Source: Andalucia godoyi
Lineage: Eukaryota; Discoba; Jakobea; Jakobida; Andaluciidae
Direction of reading: 5' to 3'
Assembly (NCBI GenBank): GCA_009859145.1
Contig: VRVR01000008.1
Location: 133,494-197,493 of the forward strand
Length of the DNA: 64,000 nt
The notes beneath the pieces are model-generated. The model was not told the DNA's origin. It saw nothing but the letters and a program-made list of their open reading frames with translations, and made no database searches. A program made the position numbers and the translations under genes. Shown in pieces: positions 8,394 through 18,502 of the stretch (position 1 is its first letter; every line of letters starts with the position of its first letter).

Positions 8394-9752
8394 ATGGATG
8401 GTGCTCCGATTGTGGAGACAATGATACCGAAGCGGTTTGTAGGCAGAAAAGCGAGTTCAGGAAAGCAGGAAGATGCAAGTGCAGGTCCGACGACGTCATC
8501 GTCGGTTGTGTTGTCGGCAGCAAGTGGATCTCGACTGAGGAAAGAACACACGATTCCGAATGAAATTCTAGAGGATGAAGAGTTGAACAAGCATATCGGT
8601 GCGCTTCCTTCGAATTATGGGTTTGAGATTCACAAGACCATTTGGAGAGTACAGACGGCAAAGGCCAAGTGTGTTGCGCTGCAGTTTCCAGAAGGCCTGC
8701 TGATGTTTTCTTGCATTATTGCGGAAATCATTGAGCAGTTTTGTCCGACTGTCGAGTCAACGATCATTCTGGGAGATGTTACGTACGGGGCTTGCTGCGT
8801 GGATGACTATACTGCCAAGTCTCTGGGAGCCGACTTCTTGGTGCACTACGGACACAGCTGCTTGATCCCCGTTGACCAGTGCTCCATGAACATTCTATAT
8901 GTGTTTGTTGATATCTCAATCGACGTGTCTCATTTCGTAAACACGGTCGTGAAGTTGCTCAACAAGGACTGGAAGCTCATGCTCGTCGGCACCATCCAGT
9001 TTGCGGCCGGCCTCCGATCCGCCAAGGAAGCTTTGGAAGCGCACTTTTCACATGTAGAGATTCCGCAAGAAAAGCCACTTTCCCGAGGAGAAATTCTCGG
9101 ATGCACGGCCCCCAGGCTTGAAAAGGGCAAGTTTGATTGCATTGTCTATCTGGCAGACGGTCGATTTCATCTGGAAAGCATAATGATCGCGAATCCGGAC
9201 CTTCCGGCCTTCAAATACGATCCTTATTCGAAAGAACTTACGCAAGAGTACTACGATCACTCGCAAATGCTGTCGATTAGGAGGGATGCCATCAGTAGGG
9301 CTGCGAAAAGTTCAAAATGGGGCCTGATCTTGGGGACTCTGGGCCACCAGGGGTCTCCGAATATTCTCAGTCGGATTGAGGATGAGTTGAACAAGAAGGG
9401 TATTCCATTTGTGGTCGTCCTGCTGTCCGAGATCTTCCCTCACAAATTGGCACTGTTCAAGGACGTTGGTGCCTGGGTGCAGGTCGCATGCCCAAGGTTA
9501 TCCATCGATTGGGGATATGCGTTTGACACGCCACTGCTCTCTCCGTACGAAGCATTCGTTGCGCTGGAAGAGGTGGCGTTCGCGACGCCGTACCCTATGG
9601 ATTTCTATTCTTCAGCTGGGGGGCCGTGGTCTGTCCGCTATGGCTACGATCCTCTTGCGAAGTTCAAGGCTGCACAACCGAAGCTGCAGGTCCAGGCGGA
9701 CACAGACAGTCCGTCCCAGCCTCGTGCTTGCGATTCTGAGAATGCAAAATAG
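8394..9752 (+). CDS. DPH1: DPH1: diphthamide biosynthesis radical enzyme subunit
   Basis: 452 residues from ATG. It is the 2-(3-amino-3-carboxypropyl)histidine synthase subunit, which with DPH2 uses an Fe-S cluster and SAM to start diphthamide formation on elongation factor 2. [56 protein letters not shown] and YVFVDI are close to DPH1 rather than DPH2. The three cluster-ligand Cys regions are present: GACC (about 134), GCTAPRL (about 238) and [11 protein letters not shown] (about 366). The first 50 residues are Ser/Thr-rich and unconserved. This is a cytosolic enzyme. Length and motifs are intact. Confidence 0.95.
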   Translation: MDGAPIVETMIPKRFVGRKASSGKQEDASAGPTTSSSVVLSAASGSRLRKEHTIPNEILEDEELNKHIGALPSNYGFEIHKTIWRVQTAKAKCVALQFPEGLLMFSCIIAEIIEQFCPTVESTIILGDVTYGACCVDDYTAKSLGADFLVHYGHSCLIPVDQCSMNILYVFVDISIDVSHFVNTVVKLLNKDWKLMLVGTIQFAAGLRSAKEALEAHFSHVEIPQEKPLSRGEILGCTAPRLEKGKFDCIVYLADGRFHLESIMIANPDLPAFKYDPYSKELTQEYYDHSQMLSIRRDAISRAAKSSKWGLILGTLGHQGSPNILSRIEDELNKKGIPFVVVLLSEIFPHKLALFKDVGAWVQVACPRLSIDWGYAFDTPLLSPYEAFVALEEVAFATPYPMDFYSSAGGPWSVRYGYDPLAKFKAAQPKLQVQADTDSPSQPRACDSENAK

Positions 9753-9862
9753 ACGAGGCTGCTGGCGTTGTTTTTTATTTTTTATTTTCATAATTTTCAT
9801 AATTATTTTTTATTATTTGTATAATTATTATACAAGAATGGTAAACGAACAAAGTAACACAC

Positions 9863-11839
9863 TTACTGGTGCTTGGATGCTGAAGCGGACTCTTTTTGTT
9901 CTCGTTTTCGACTGTCCTTCTCTTTCTTTTGACGCCTCCTGAGCTCCTTATCCGCTCGTTCAGCTTCCAAGGATTGCTTGGTGACGGAACTGGAGGCAAC
10001 ATAAGAGCCCAATGTCTCGGCTGAAATGCCCATATCCTGGGCTTTGGATTGCATTTTTCTGCCGGTTTTTTCCAGTTCCTTCTTGAACAGCTTTCTGCGC
10101 TCTTCTTCCAGAACAGGATTCAGCTTGCGCTTCTTGTTGCGATACATCCCCTCCGTCATATCCTCTTCATCCTCGCGATATGGAGCGATACGCTTCAACG
10201 ACACGTGCTTGTTCAGCTGTCGATCATCGAGATCTAGAATCTCATGCAGATTCATGCCGTACGAGCGCGGAGCAACTTCCCGGTACTTGAAGCGCGTTTT
10301 GAGGCCACCAGCGATGATGTCCTCGTAATCCATCTTGTCCAGTTCGTCAACAAACTTCTTAATAGGGATTTTCGAGTGACGTCCAACCGTCGGACCCTCC
10401 TTCGCGGCAGCAACTCCAATGTCTTCGTCACCAGCGTCCTCTTGCAAACCCGCGCCGACGTCTTCGTTCCAACTGTCTTCTACATCGCCTGCCATCTCTT
10501 CCCCTTCCTCTTGAAGCAGCTCGGCACCCTCATCAGGCTTCCCTTTCTTGGCTGTCTGCGAAGCAAACAGTTTCTTCAACGACGGATCATCTCCACCCTC
10601 CGCATCCAATCCAACGTTCTCAACCACATCTTCGCCTTCCTCAATTGCATAGTACCCATCATCAAACGCTGCTGCCATCTGCTCATCGTACTGGCTAGGA
10701 TCAAAATCTGCTTCAATATCAATCTTGGCAAGGCGATCCATCTCTGCTTTGGAAAATCCTCCAATCTTCTTGATCATCTCCATTCTCTTCTCGATTTCTT
10801 GGCGCTTCATGGATTTTGACCTCTTCAACTCTTCTTGGATCTGGATCTTTTCCTGCTCCTTCCTCTCCAACTTCCTCTTTCGCTCCTCTTTCCTCTTCTC
10901 TTTTCTCGCATCTACTCTCAAAGAGTCTTCGATAACTCTGGGATAAGAAACAATCTGATCGCCCCCATCTTGCTCAAATCGGAAGTTGTACTTGGATTCA
11001 AACTCGTCAGCCTTCTCGTCAAACGCCTCCTCTGCCTCTTCTGCAACAATCTCGTCATACGTGGGCACACGATGCTTGTCTCTGTCTACCCAGCGTTGGT
11101 TGAGAATGTAATCCCTCAAGAACCGCTCGTCCTCGGACAAGTCCTGTCCCGTAAAATACTCGATTGCTTTGGACTTGCCCAATTTCCCCCCGAGCTTGGG
11201 AGCAGCTGCCGCAAGCTTTTCAACATCGATCCCCTGATCCTCATCCTGTTCTTCTTCCTCGTTCTCGTTTTCTTCCCCTCGCTTCGCCGACTTTCGTCTC
11301 GGCTTCAGGAATTGATCATCCTCGGATTCCGTTCCAGCAGCATCCGCGAGCTGCGCCTTTGCGATTTCAAGAAACTCGCGTTTTGCATCTGCCTGTTCCT
11401 CAACGTACGTTCGCTGACTATTCTTCTTCATATCCAGTTTGGAGTCGTCAACAATGGAGCCGTCGTCGACACGCCCTGCCAGCAACTCCTTGCGGAGATA
11501 GTCCTTCAAAAACATCGATTTTCCCTTCTTGCTACTCTTCGAACCGTTCTCACCCACTCCCGATGCTGAGACGTCATGCTGCTGCTGCTGCTGCTGCTGC
11601 TTCTTGCTGAAGAACACTTTGCTTGAATCATAGATTTCCGGATCTTTGGAACGAATCTTCTGCAGTGTCTCCAGCACTGTAGCTTCAATGTCCGGAGTCA
11701 ACAATTCGGCGTCACTGTCCTCAGACTCGGAGGTATCAGAAGTTTCTGAATCATCCTCAGATTGCGCTGCAACCTCGTCCACCCGTCTCCTGTCCTGGAA
11801 TTGCCGATCCAAGCTCTTCTTCTCGCCACCCTTCTGCAT
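9863..11839 (-). CDS. KRI1: KRI1: ribosome biogenesis protein; N-terminus apparently frameshifted
   Basis: At least 658 residues from ATG 11839. It is a nucleolar protein needed for 40S subunit assembly with KRR1. Visible features: a Ser/Asp/Glu acidic start, KIRSKDPEIYDSSKVFF, the conserved FLKDYLRKELL, FLRDYILNQRWVD, a coiled Lys/Glu region (about 320-375), GGFSKAEMDRLAKI, and the C-terminal block LKTRFKYREVAPRSYGM with LDLDDRQLNKHVSLKRI. A Gln run is encoded at 11578-11602. The usual N-terminal motif (N..F..RY....REEL) is not in this frame. A neighbouring frame immediately upstream reads NDRVFRRYAEGWREEEL, and removing one base near 11813 would join them. The true start is therefore probably upstream and the present one provisional. 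Confidence 0.85.
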   Translation of the reverse strand: MQKGGEKKSLDRQFQDRRRVDEVAAQSEDDSETSDTSESEDSDAELLTPDIEATVLETLQKIRSKDPEIYDSSKVFFSKKQQQQQQQHDVSASGVGENGSKSSKKGKSMFLKDYLRKELLAGRVDDGSIVDDSKLDMKKNSQRTYVEEQADAKREFLEIAKAQLADAAGTESEDDQFLKPRRKSAKRGEENENEEEEQDEDQGIDVEKLAAAAPKLGGKLGKSKAIEYFTGQDLSEDERFLRDYILNQRWVDRDKHRVPTYDEIVAEEAEEAFDEKADEFESKYNFRFEQDGGDQIVSYPRVIEDSLRVDARKEKRKEERKRKLERKEQEKIQIQEELKRSKSMKRQEIEKRMEMIKKIGGFSKAEMDRLAKIDIEADFDPSQYDEQMAAAFDDGYYAIEEGEDVVENVGLDAEGGDDPSLKKLFASQTAKKGKPDEGAELLQEEGEEMAGDVEDSWNEDVGAGLQEDAGDEDIGVAAAKEGPTVGRHSKIPIKKFVDELDKMDYEDIIAGGLKTRFKYREVAPRSYGMNLHEILDLDDRQLNKHVSLKRIAPYREDEEDMTEGMYRNKKRKLNPVLEEERRKLFKKELEKTGRKMQSKAQDMGISAETLGSYVASSSVTKQSLEAERADKELRRRQKKEKDSRKREQKESASASKHQ

Positions 11840-12398
11840 ACCTTCGGAAAACACGGTCGTTCGTCAAAAAACTCGTCACGAAGAGCGAAACACGCACAAC
11901 AAAACCTTCCTTTCTTTTGATCATTCGAGCCGTCTTGCGCATTGTCTACGGCAGATGAGGCTCTATGAAATGCGGAGTTTTGCTGGGCGGCAGTTGCTTC
12001 TCTGTGCACAGGAGGGTCGCGGCGGGTGCGTCCACAAGACGATTTTTCAACGAGAAGGACAGATGCAGCGAACAAGGCACTGCGGAGGTATCGCGTTCTA
12101 ATTTTTTTAATGTATCATTTAAAAACCATGACAAGACGGAAACCGAAAAACAGATTCCAGAAAGCAACCGTCCAGACGTCAATCTAGCACGAACAAATCA
12201 TCACACCACAAACAGAAAAAGACAGAGTGAGGGAGAAACCGCAACACAGAACATAGAAAATGATCGTCATTTCTCGGCAAATTTCAAGGAGAAACGCGAC
12301 GTAAAATGTGGTATGCACCAGCAGTGCAGAAGCGCCTGATAAGGGAGCAACGCATAGAATAGAGGAAACAGATTTCGGAGGGGGGAAAGGAAAATCCG
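11840..12398. other. Region between KRI1 5' end and DNAJ gene 3' end
   Basis: 559 bp. The part nearest 11840 probably holds the out-of-frame N-terminal codons of KRI1 (reading NDRVFRRYAEGWREEEL on the minus strand) and its promoter. The part nearest 12398 is the 3' flank of the DNAJ gene. Nothing else is recognised. Confidence 0.4.
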
Positions 12399-13719
12399 TT
12401 ACATAGATCGCTTGTTGGTTTTGCTGACCTTTTGCGATAGCAGATCGTCGAGCAAATGGCAGGACCGCAGTGCAGTGGGCGTTTCAAACATGTGCCGAAT
12501 CTCCGCTATCTCCGATATGTCAGGATGGGAGGTCATGTAGTTCATCATACGCTCGTTCACAATCCGTCGCTGTCCCTCGCATTCCTTCTCCAAACTACGA
12601 TACTTTTCATGCACCAATCGTTCCACATCAGTACGGTACCAAGAATCATAATTTGGATCGGATACGAAGAAGACTAGCCCATCCTCAAGGTGTTTTTGGA
12701 AGTTACAAGCCTTGGTTTTTGCCAAACACACTTCAGGAGGCAGTGAAGACCTACTGGAATAAGATGCCGAATTCAACACGATCAAAAGAATGAAAAGCAG
12801 GAACGGCAACACATTATACAGCATAAATCCTCCTGGTTGTGATTGCTGCTCCTGCTGTTGCTGCTGTTGCCGTTGATGTGCATACTGAGCTTGTGTTCGT
12901 GCATACTCTTGAGAGTGGCGAGCACCCGGATGCGTTCTTCTTAAACGCGGTCCGGTCATAAATCCAAACGCTCTCAGCACTTCTTCCACCGCGTCGTCAT
13001 TGTTAAATACGGTTTCGGCCCGACGATAGCCATACTGAGACTCACGACCGCTGTACGACTGAGCAGCCTGCGGATCGTCATTCCCATACATGTCATATCT
13101 GCGTCGCTTGTCCGAATCCGTGAGCGTCTCCAACGCCCTCTGCACCCGCTTGAACGCTTCATCTGTGTTTTTCGCTCTGCAGCGATCAGGATGGACTTTG
13201 AGAGCAAGCTTCTTGTACGACTTGCGGATCGCAACCTCATCGGCATTCTTGTCCACTCCCAGAACTTCGTAGTGTGTCTTGCAATTCAAAATGAACGAAA
13301 TTGTCTGTTTTTCTTCGGGTGAACCTTCCTCTGGCTCTGCTGCTGTTGGGGTAGCTGGTTCGGAGCCTGAAAGCGAATCCGACGATGAAGAGCTCATCGA
13401 CGCCATTCCATGATGATGCGCCTTTGCATTCAGAGATTGAATGAATGCATCCACAGGCAATGACAAAGCGCCGTTCAAAGCTTTCGCCTTTTTTGCGAAT
13501 CGAATCGCAGCGACAATATCACCCTCAGACTAGACACGGATCCATCGTAAAATCACCATACAGAGGAATTCCAATAGCAACAACAAACATGAGCAAGAAT
13601 ACAAATACAAATATAAATGGATTAGGTGCGATTGCAAGTACAAAACCACAACATACACGTCTCTGACGCGCCTTTTCCAGGAACTGCTCGGCGGCGTCTG
13701 CGTTCGTGGCAAGATTCAT
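12399..13719 (-). CDS. DNAJB12/14-type ER membrane J-protein (one intron)
   Basis: 397 residues from two exons, 13719-13657 and 13529-12399. The 127-nt intron starts GTATGT and ends TCTAG, with CTAAT inside. Splicing restores the family's N-terminal helical signature (AAEQFLEKAR, then GDIVAAIRFAKKAKAL), which supports it. The J domain follows a Ser-rich linker: HYEVLGVDKNADEVAIRKSYKKLA with HPD, then RRYDMYG. Next come Gly/Arg/Gln-rich sequence with a poly-Gln run, one membrane span (LYNVLPFLLFILLIVLNSA), and a lumenal DUF1977-type C-terminus (WYRTDVERLVHEKY). The family stimulates Hsp70 at the ER surface for membrane-protein quality control. The first exon has only 21 codons. Confidence 0.88.
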
Positions 13720-14443
13720 TCTTCTTCCAAGTTCCCACTCCAAGAAGGGAAAAGGAAAAAGGAAAAAAAAGACCAGCAAACAATCAAAATAACAACTCTC
13801 TCTTCGCTTCGGTCTTGGGAAAAGAAACTCCAAGAAAGACCAGTTTAATATTTCTTAATTTAAATTTTAAAAAATTAAAAAATAAAAGGATTGAAAAACA
13901 AAAACAAAACAAAAAACCAAAACGAAAGCTGAAAGAAAACGTGGAAACAAGGCAAGATGCACATTCATAGCAAAATAATATAATTAAAAAATGCTCGGAA
14001 TATTGCAGACTTTTTGTCATCAAATCAACAGAAGAAAGAATGACGAAAGAATAGAGGGGAAAAAATCAAACACAAAAAACCAAACAAGGAGTGAATATCC
14101 CGAAGTCTCAATGGATGCTACGGGTGCTTGAATGCTCTTGCACTCTGCTGCATTTCCACTAGGTCTACATAGGAGAAATGGGATACATACACGTGGGCTC
14201 CCCTTTCGTCTTTCGTGTTTTTAAATTTCATTTCATTAATGTTAAATTCCAAGACCCGAGATTTGTCTTCTGTTCTACACTGTATAAATCTATACTTCTC
14301 CACACTACACGTTTGTGTCTGTTGTTGATTTTGTGTTGCGGTATCGATTTATTATTTTAAAAAAACAAAGTCAAAAAGCAAAATCAAAAAGAAAAAAGAA
14401 AAAAAGAAAAAAGAAGGGGGGAAAAGAAGAGGGGAAAAATAAT
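13720..14443. other. AT-rich divergent intergenic region
   Basis: 724 bp between the divergent DNAJ and SEC7 genes. Very A/T-rich around 13850-13990, then a purine-rich (A/G) tract at 14360-14440 that directly precedes the SEC7-gene ATG. No gene was recognised. It presumably holds both promoters. Confidence 0.5.
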
Positions 14444-17400
14444 ATGTTGGATGAAAGCCGCCGAGTCCTGATCCTGGCAGAGCTCGACACGCTCTTGTTT
14501 TCAGTTCGGAGTTCTCCAAAGTACAATATTTCCAGAATTCGCAGGTCGTTTGTGTCTGGTCCGTCCTCCGATGAACACGAGCCTTCGATGCGGACGCTTC
14601 TCGCAATCGAGTCATCGGTGCGAGTGGTGCAGAATCTGTGCAGCGTGTCTCCGTATCTGTCCTCCGAGTCAGATCTGTCGTGCCAGCAGGTCTTGCATCC
14701 CTTTCTCGAAACCATACTGAGCGAAGATACGTCTGCGTTCTTGACGTCAGTCGCCATGTCTTGTCTGTACAAGTTGATTTGTAACAATATCATCACGACT
14801 GCCGATCCGCAGAATGTGTATGCTGACGTTATCACGGCGCTGGATCGATGCAAATTCGAGTCTTCGGATTCTACATTGGACGAAATTGTCTTTATGAAGG
14901 CGTTGCAGGTCCTCTCCGCTCTCGCTCGATCAGATGCATTTTGCATTATGAGCGCAAAGGCTATCCATAACATTGTTCATATATCGTATCGCATCTGCAG
15001 GCATCAGAAATGCACAGATCTGCTGCGAAGAATGGCGGAACACACTCTTGCAGATGTGCTCATTGTTTTGTTTTCAAAACTGAGGAAGCCGGAATCATTC
15101 AGCGAAGATCTGTTGTCGGGCCTGGAAATGATTTTCGAATATCTACTCGAACTCTCCGACTCGGTGCTGGGACTCTCTTTCTTGGTCACTGCATTGGAGG
15201 CTTGTGGTCGTTCGTTGGTGTCAGCCCCACGGCTGATGGCATTTGTTCAGGACAAGGTATGCGCAGCTCTTCTGCGCAATCTTTTCGCTACATCGTCCAG
15301 CCTCATTTCACACACCTTCCGCTGCCTGCATATCCTTATCGTGTTGTTTTTCAAGGAGCTGAAAGGCCAAGTAGAGTGTCTCTTGGTGGATGGTCCGCTG
15401 AGAATATTCTCGCAAAGTGACTCGCTTGTCAAGGACATGATATTGGACATCTTTCAGCATATTTGTCTGAACGAAGACTTTCTAGAATATGTGTTCTGCA
15501 CCTATGATTGCAGTCTATGTCATACAAACTTGTTTGACGAAATTTGCAGGTTCTTGTCAAAACACTGTTTCCCCTCAAATGATTTGCTTCCTCATCAGAA
15601 CATTACGTGTTTTGAGTGCCTGGCAAGCATTTTGAGAAACATTCAACGAACACTCGAATCCGTGGAGCATTCTCCCAGTGAGACGGTTAATCTGTCGGTT
15701 GTCAAGAAGCAAAAGCACAAGCTGCTTTCTCTGATTGATGCGTTCAATAGATCGTCCAAGAAGGGCCTTCTTGCGTTGAAGGAAGCAGAAGTTATTCCGT
15801 CTCAAGAGGATGATCAACAAGCCGTAGAGACGGCCTTGTTCATTCGGGCGTTTTCCGCACTGGGTCTGGATCCTGCTGTTGTTGGGGACTTTCTCGGGGA
15901 TCCTGATTTGCAATCGCTGAACACTCTGAAGGCATACACCCGACTTTTTGATTTCACATCAATGCGAATTGAGGAAGCTCTCCGCTGGTTTTTGACATTT
16001 TTTCGACTGCCTGGCGAGGCTCAGAAGATCGACAGAATCATGTCCGAGTTTTCTCAGCACTATTTTGAGCAGAATAAGGATCAGCCCTTTCTTGTCGTGT
16101 CTCCATCTTCATCCAAGGAAGCGTCGTTCTCGTTCCTGTCTTCAGACTGTGCATACGTTCTGTCGTTCTCTATCATTATGCTCAACACCGATCTTCATAA
16201 TCCGCAAGTGAAGAATAAGATGTCTCTCGAAGGTTTTGTCAAGAACAACCGAGGAATCAACGAATCACAGGATCTCCCATTCGAGTTTTTGGAATCAATT
16301 TATGTGAACATTCGCGACAATGAAATCCAATTGTCACAAGCGCTGCACATGGTCTTTTCCTCTCCCTTTCGGTGGAAGGAAATCATCTCGGACGAACGTC
16401 AGGTGTTTCTCAGTCGCATGGGGTTTATGCGTGGACTTGGCCAACTCTCTTCCTTCGATGGCGTCTTGTCCTTGCCGAAAGCAGTTATCGCGAAGGAGAT
16501 GTATTTATCATTATGGGGACCTTCCATGGCAGCATACTCTGTGCTGTTTGACAACACTTCCACGCCTGCCTTGTTGCAAAAAGTTTCAATGGCGTTTGTC
16601 TCGAGCGCACAAGTGGCTAGCATGTGCGGATTGACAGAAATCGTAGACAAGTATGTTGCAGGACTGAGCAAGTTTACGAGTATTCTCTCACCGATCAATG
16701 TCAGTCAATCCGTGTCATTGTACGGCCAGTCGGAGAGATCGCTTTGCGCGACATCGACCGTTTTTGCGGTAGCAAAGCGCTGTGGGGACAGTATGAGAGA
16801 GGGTTGGAAAAACGTTGTTGATTTAATCATTCGGATGTGTTCATGCGGCGTGCTGGCAGGAGACAGTCTATTGGGCGATGAAGTGTCTGCGGAGGATTGG
16901 GAGCGAATTTACAAGTATTCTGCCGATTTTCATCGCAGACAGACAAAGTCTTCAAATTTCAATTTTCTTTCCTCGATTTTTAGTTCTGCGGAGGATGAAT
17001 ACAGGATGCAGGCAGATTTTGAGACTCGTGCGAAGAATATCATCAATGATTGTGGAATCGGGGATCTGTTATTTTCTGAATCTCGAATTTTTGGCTCGGA
17101 ATCGCTTCTCTACCTCCTTCGTGCAGTTATTTTGAGTTCCACAAGCGGAGATACGTACGGAAGGAACTCTGACGTCAGTGGGGAGCCCGCTACTGGTTTC
17201 ACAGGTCCCTCTGGGGAGATTCTTGCAGAGATCTCGTCTACGCATGGTTCGTTCTCCCGGCTTCTGTGTCTTGAAGTGCTGCTGAAATTATCGTTGGTGA
17301 ACCGAGATCGAATTTCCGTTACCTGGTCTTATGTTTCGGAGTTCTTGTCTGTTATTCTGAAAAATGCGGGAAGATTGGCAGCTTCGGGGTCCTCTCTGCT

Positions 17401-18502
17401 TCTTGAGCGGGGGGCTCTTGGGCTGATCCGGGCATCGACACGGTTGATGCATCGAGAGAATATGCGATCTTTCCTATCCCAATCTCTTACGGAGTTGCTG
17501 AATCTTCCAGAAGCAGGATTGCCCTTCTCTGTCTATCTGTCCTTGGCGAAGAGTTCGAGTGCGTTTGTGTTGGAAGCTGGAAAGTATGTCGTAGATGCGG
17601 GGACATGGAGATGTCTTCTCTCCTTCTTTGTCAAGCTGATCGATGCTTTGAAGTCTTTCGATTCTAGGAAACGAAATCTCGAGGAAGTAACGAATTTGAT
17701 TAGCGGTGCGATAGGGACTGTGATTCGTGAGCACTACTGGGTGTTCCCGCACAATGTCGTGGATCTGTGTGGAGTGCTAGAGCACCTCGCCGAGTCTGAT
17801 ACTGTAGAAGAATCGCTTCGCATTCCCGCTGCCGAAAGTTGTCTTGGATTGTACATAATCTTGGTGAATTCTCATGTGGATGTCGATCCTTCTGTTCTTG
17901 TCCTCCCGCTGGAGACGCTCTTCAAGTTTGCCGTTATGGACACCGCAAAGGACGCTATTCAGCATTCTGGACTTGTCTTTCTTCAGAGAGCCCTGCTGGC
18001 TCCGGAAGCAGCAGTTCTCTCTCCGAACACGTGGTTTTGTTTGTTTGATCGACTTGTTTTTCCTCTGCTGGAGAAGTACAGATCCGACGTCGATGATCAT
18101 CAGCTCCGCGCCTTCAGCATTTCCGCAAAATGCGTTCTCCACTCACTCTCGAAGTTGTCTTCATCTACTGAATGGGAGCAATTCTGGCACAGGTTTCTTT
18201 CCGTGTTTGCGACTCGCGCCGACTCCGTCGCAAAGCGATGTGATTTACTAGTGGATGCGTTACCGGAGTTGATGAAGAACCTGGTCCTTGTGCTGCGGTC
18301 CTCTGGCGTTTTAGAAGGAAACCTGTCGAAGTACACGCGAAAGGTTTTGGAGTCGTCGGTGTATTTGAAAATACTGCTGCCAGAGCTGTTCCCAGAATCC
18401 GTTTCTGTTGTCCCTGAAACCGAAGTGGAAAAATCGTCGTCGTCATCGCCGGAGGACTCAGCTGCTGCTGCTATGGATGTTATCGAGTCTGTGTCAGGCT
18501 AG
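14444..18502 (+). CDS. Large Arf guanine-nucleotide exchange factor, SEC7 domain (GBF/BIG class)
   Basis: 1352 residues from ATG 14444. The frame is open further upstream, but that part is a Lys-rich translation of the A/G tract. Helical HEAT-like regions flank a SEC7 domain at about 450-640. The active-site loop is FRLPGEAQKIDRIMSEF (Glu finger near residue 524), followed by VLSFSIIMLNTDLHNP, the hydrophobic-groove helix. The N-terminal helices (about 1-230) resemble the DCB region and about 250-430 the HUS region. The C-terminal 650 residues correspond to HDS repeats. Such GEFs load GTP on Arf1 at Golgi or TGN membranes to recruit coats. GBF1/GNOM versus BIG cannot be decided here. The last 23 nt overlap the coding end of the next gene on the opposite strand. 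Confidence 0.9.
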   Translation: MLDESRRVLILAELDTLLFSVRSSPKYNISRIRRSFVSGPSSDEHEPSMRTLLAIESSVRVVQNLCSVSPYLSSESDLSCQQVLHPFLETILSEDTSAFLTSVAMSCLYKLICNNIITTADPQNVYADVITALDRCKFESSDSTLDEIVFMKALQVLSALARSDAFCIMSAKAIHNIVHISYRICRHQKCTDLLRRMAEHTLADVLIVLFSKLRKPESFSEDLLSGLEMIFEYLLELSDSVLGLSFLVTALEACGRSLVSAPRLMAFVQDKVCAALLRNLFATSSSLISHTFRCLHILIVLFFKELKGQVECLLVDGPLRIFSQSDSLVKDMILDIFQHICLNEDFLEYVFCTYDCSLCHTNLFDEICRFLSKHCFPSNDLLPHQNITCFECLASILRNIQRTLESVEHSPSETVNLSVVKKQKHKLLSLIDAFNRSSKKGLLALKEAEVIPSQEDDQQAVETALFIRAFSALGLDPAVVGDFLGDPDLQSLNTLKAYTRLFDFTSMRIEEALRWFLTFFRLPGEAQKIDRIMSEFSQHYFEQNKDQPFLVVSPSSSKEASFSFLSSDCAYVLSFSIIMLNTDLHNPQVKNKMSLEGFVKNNRGINESQDLPFEFLESIYVNIRDNEIQLSQALHMVFSSPFRWKEIISDERQVFLSRMGFMRGLGQLSSFDGVLSLPKAVIAKEMYLSLWGPSMAAYSVLFDNTSTPALLQKVSMAFVSSAQVASMCGLTEIVDKYVAGLSKFTSILSPINVSQSVSLYGQSERSLCATSTVFAVAKRCGDSMREGWKNVVDLIIRMCSCGVLAGDSLLGDEVSAEDWERIYKYSADFHRRQTKSSNFNFLSSIFSSAEDEYRMQADFETRAKNIINDCGIGDLLFSESRIFGSESLLYLLRAVILSSTSGDTYGRNSDVSGEPATGFTGPSGEILAEISSTHGSFSRLLCLEVLLKLSLVNRDRISVTWSYVSEFLSVILKNAGRLAASGSSLLLERGALGLIRASTRLMHRENMRSFLSQSLTELLNLPEAGLPFSVYLSLAKSSSAFVLEAGKYVVDAGTWRCLLSFFVKLIDALKSFDSRKRNLEEVTNLISGAIGTVIREHYWVFPHNVVDLCGVLEHLAESDTVEESLRIPAAESCLGLYIILVNSHVDVDPSVLVLPLETLFKFAVMDTAKDAIQHSGLVFLQRALLAPEAAVLSPNTWFCLFDRLVFPLLEKYRSDVDDHQLRAFSISAKCVLHSLSKLSSSTEWEQFWHRFLSVFATRADSVAKRCDLLVDALPELMKNLVLVLRSSGVLEGNLSKYTRKVLESSVYLKILLPELFPESVSVVPETEVEKSSSSSPEDSAAAAMDVIESVSG

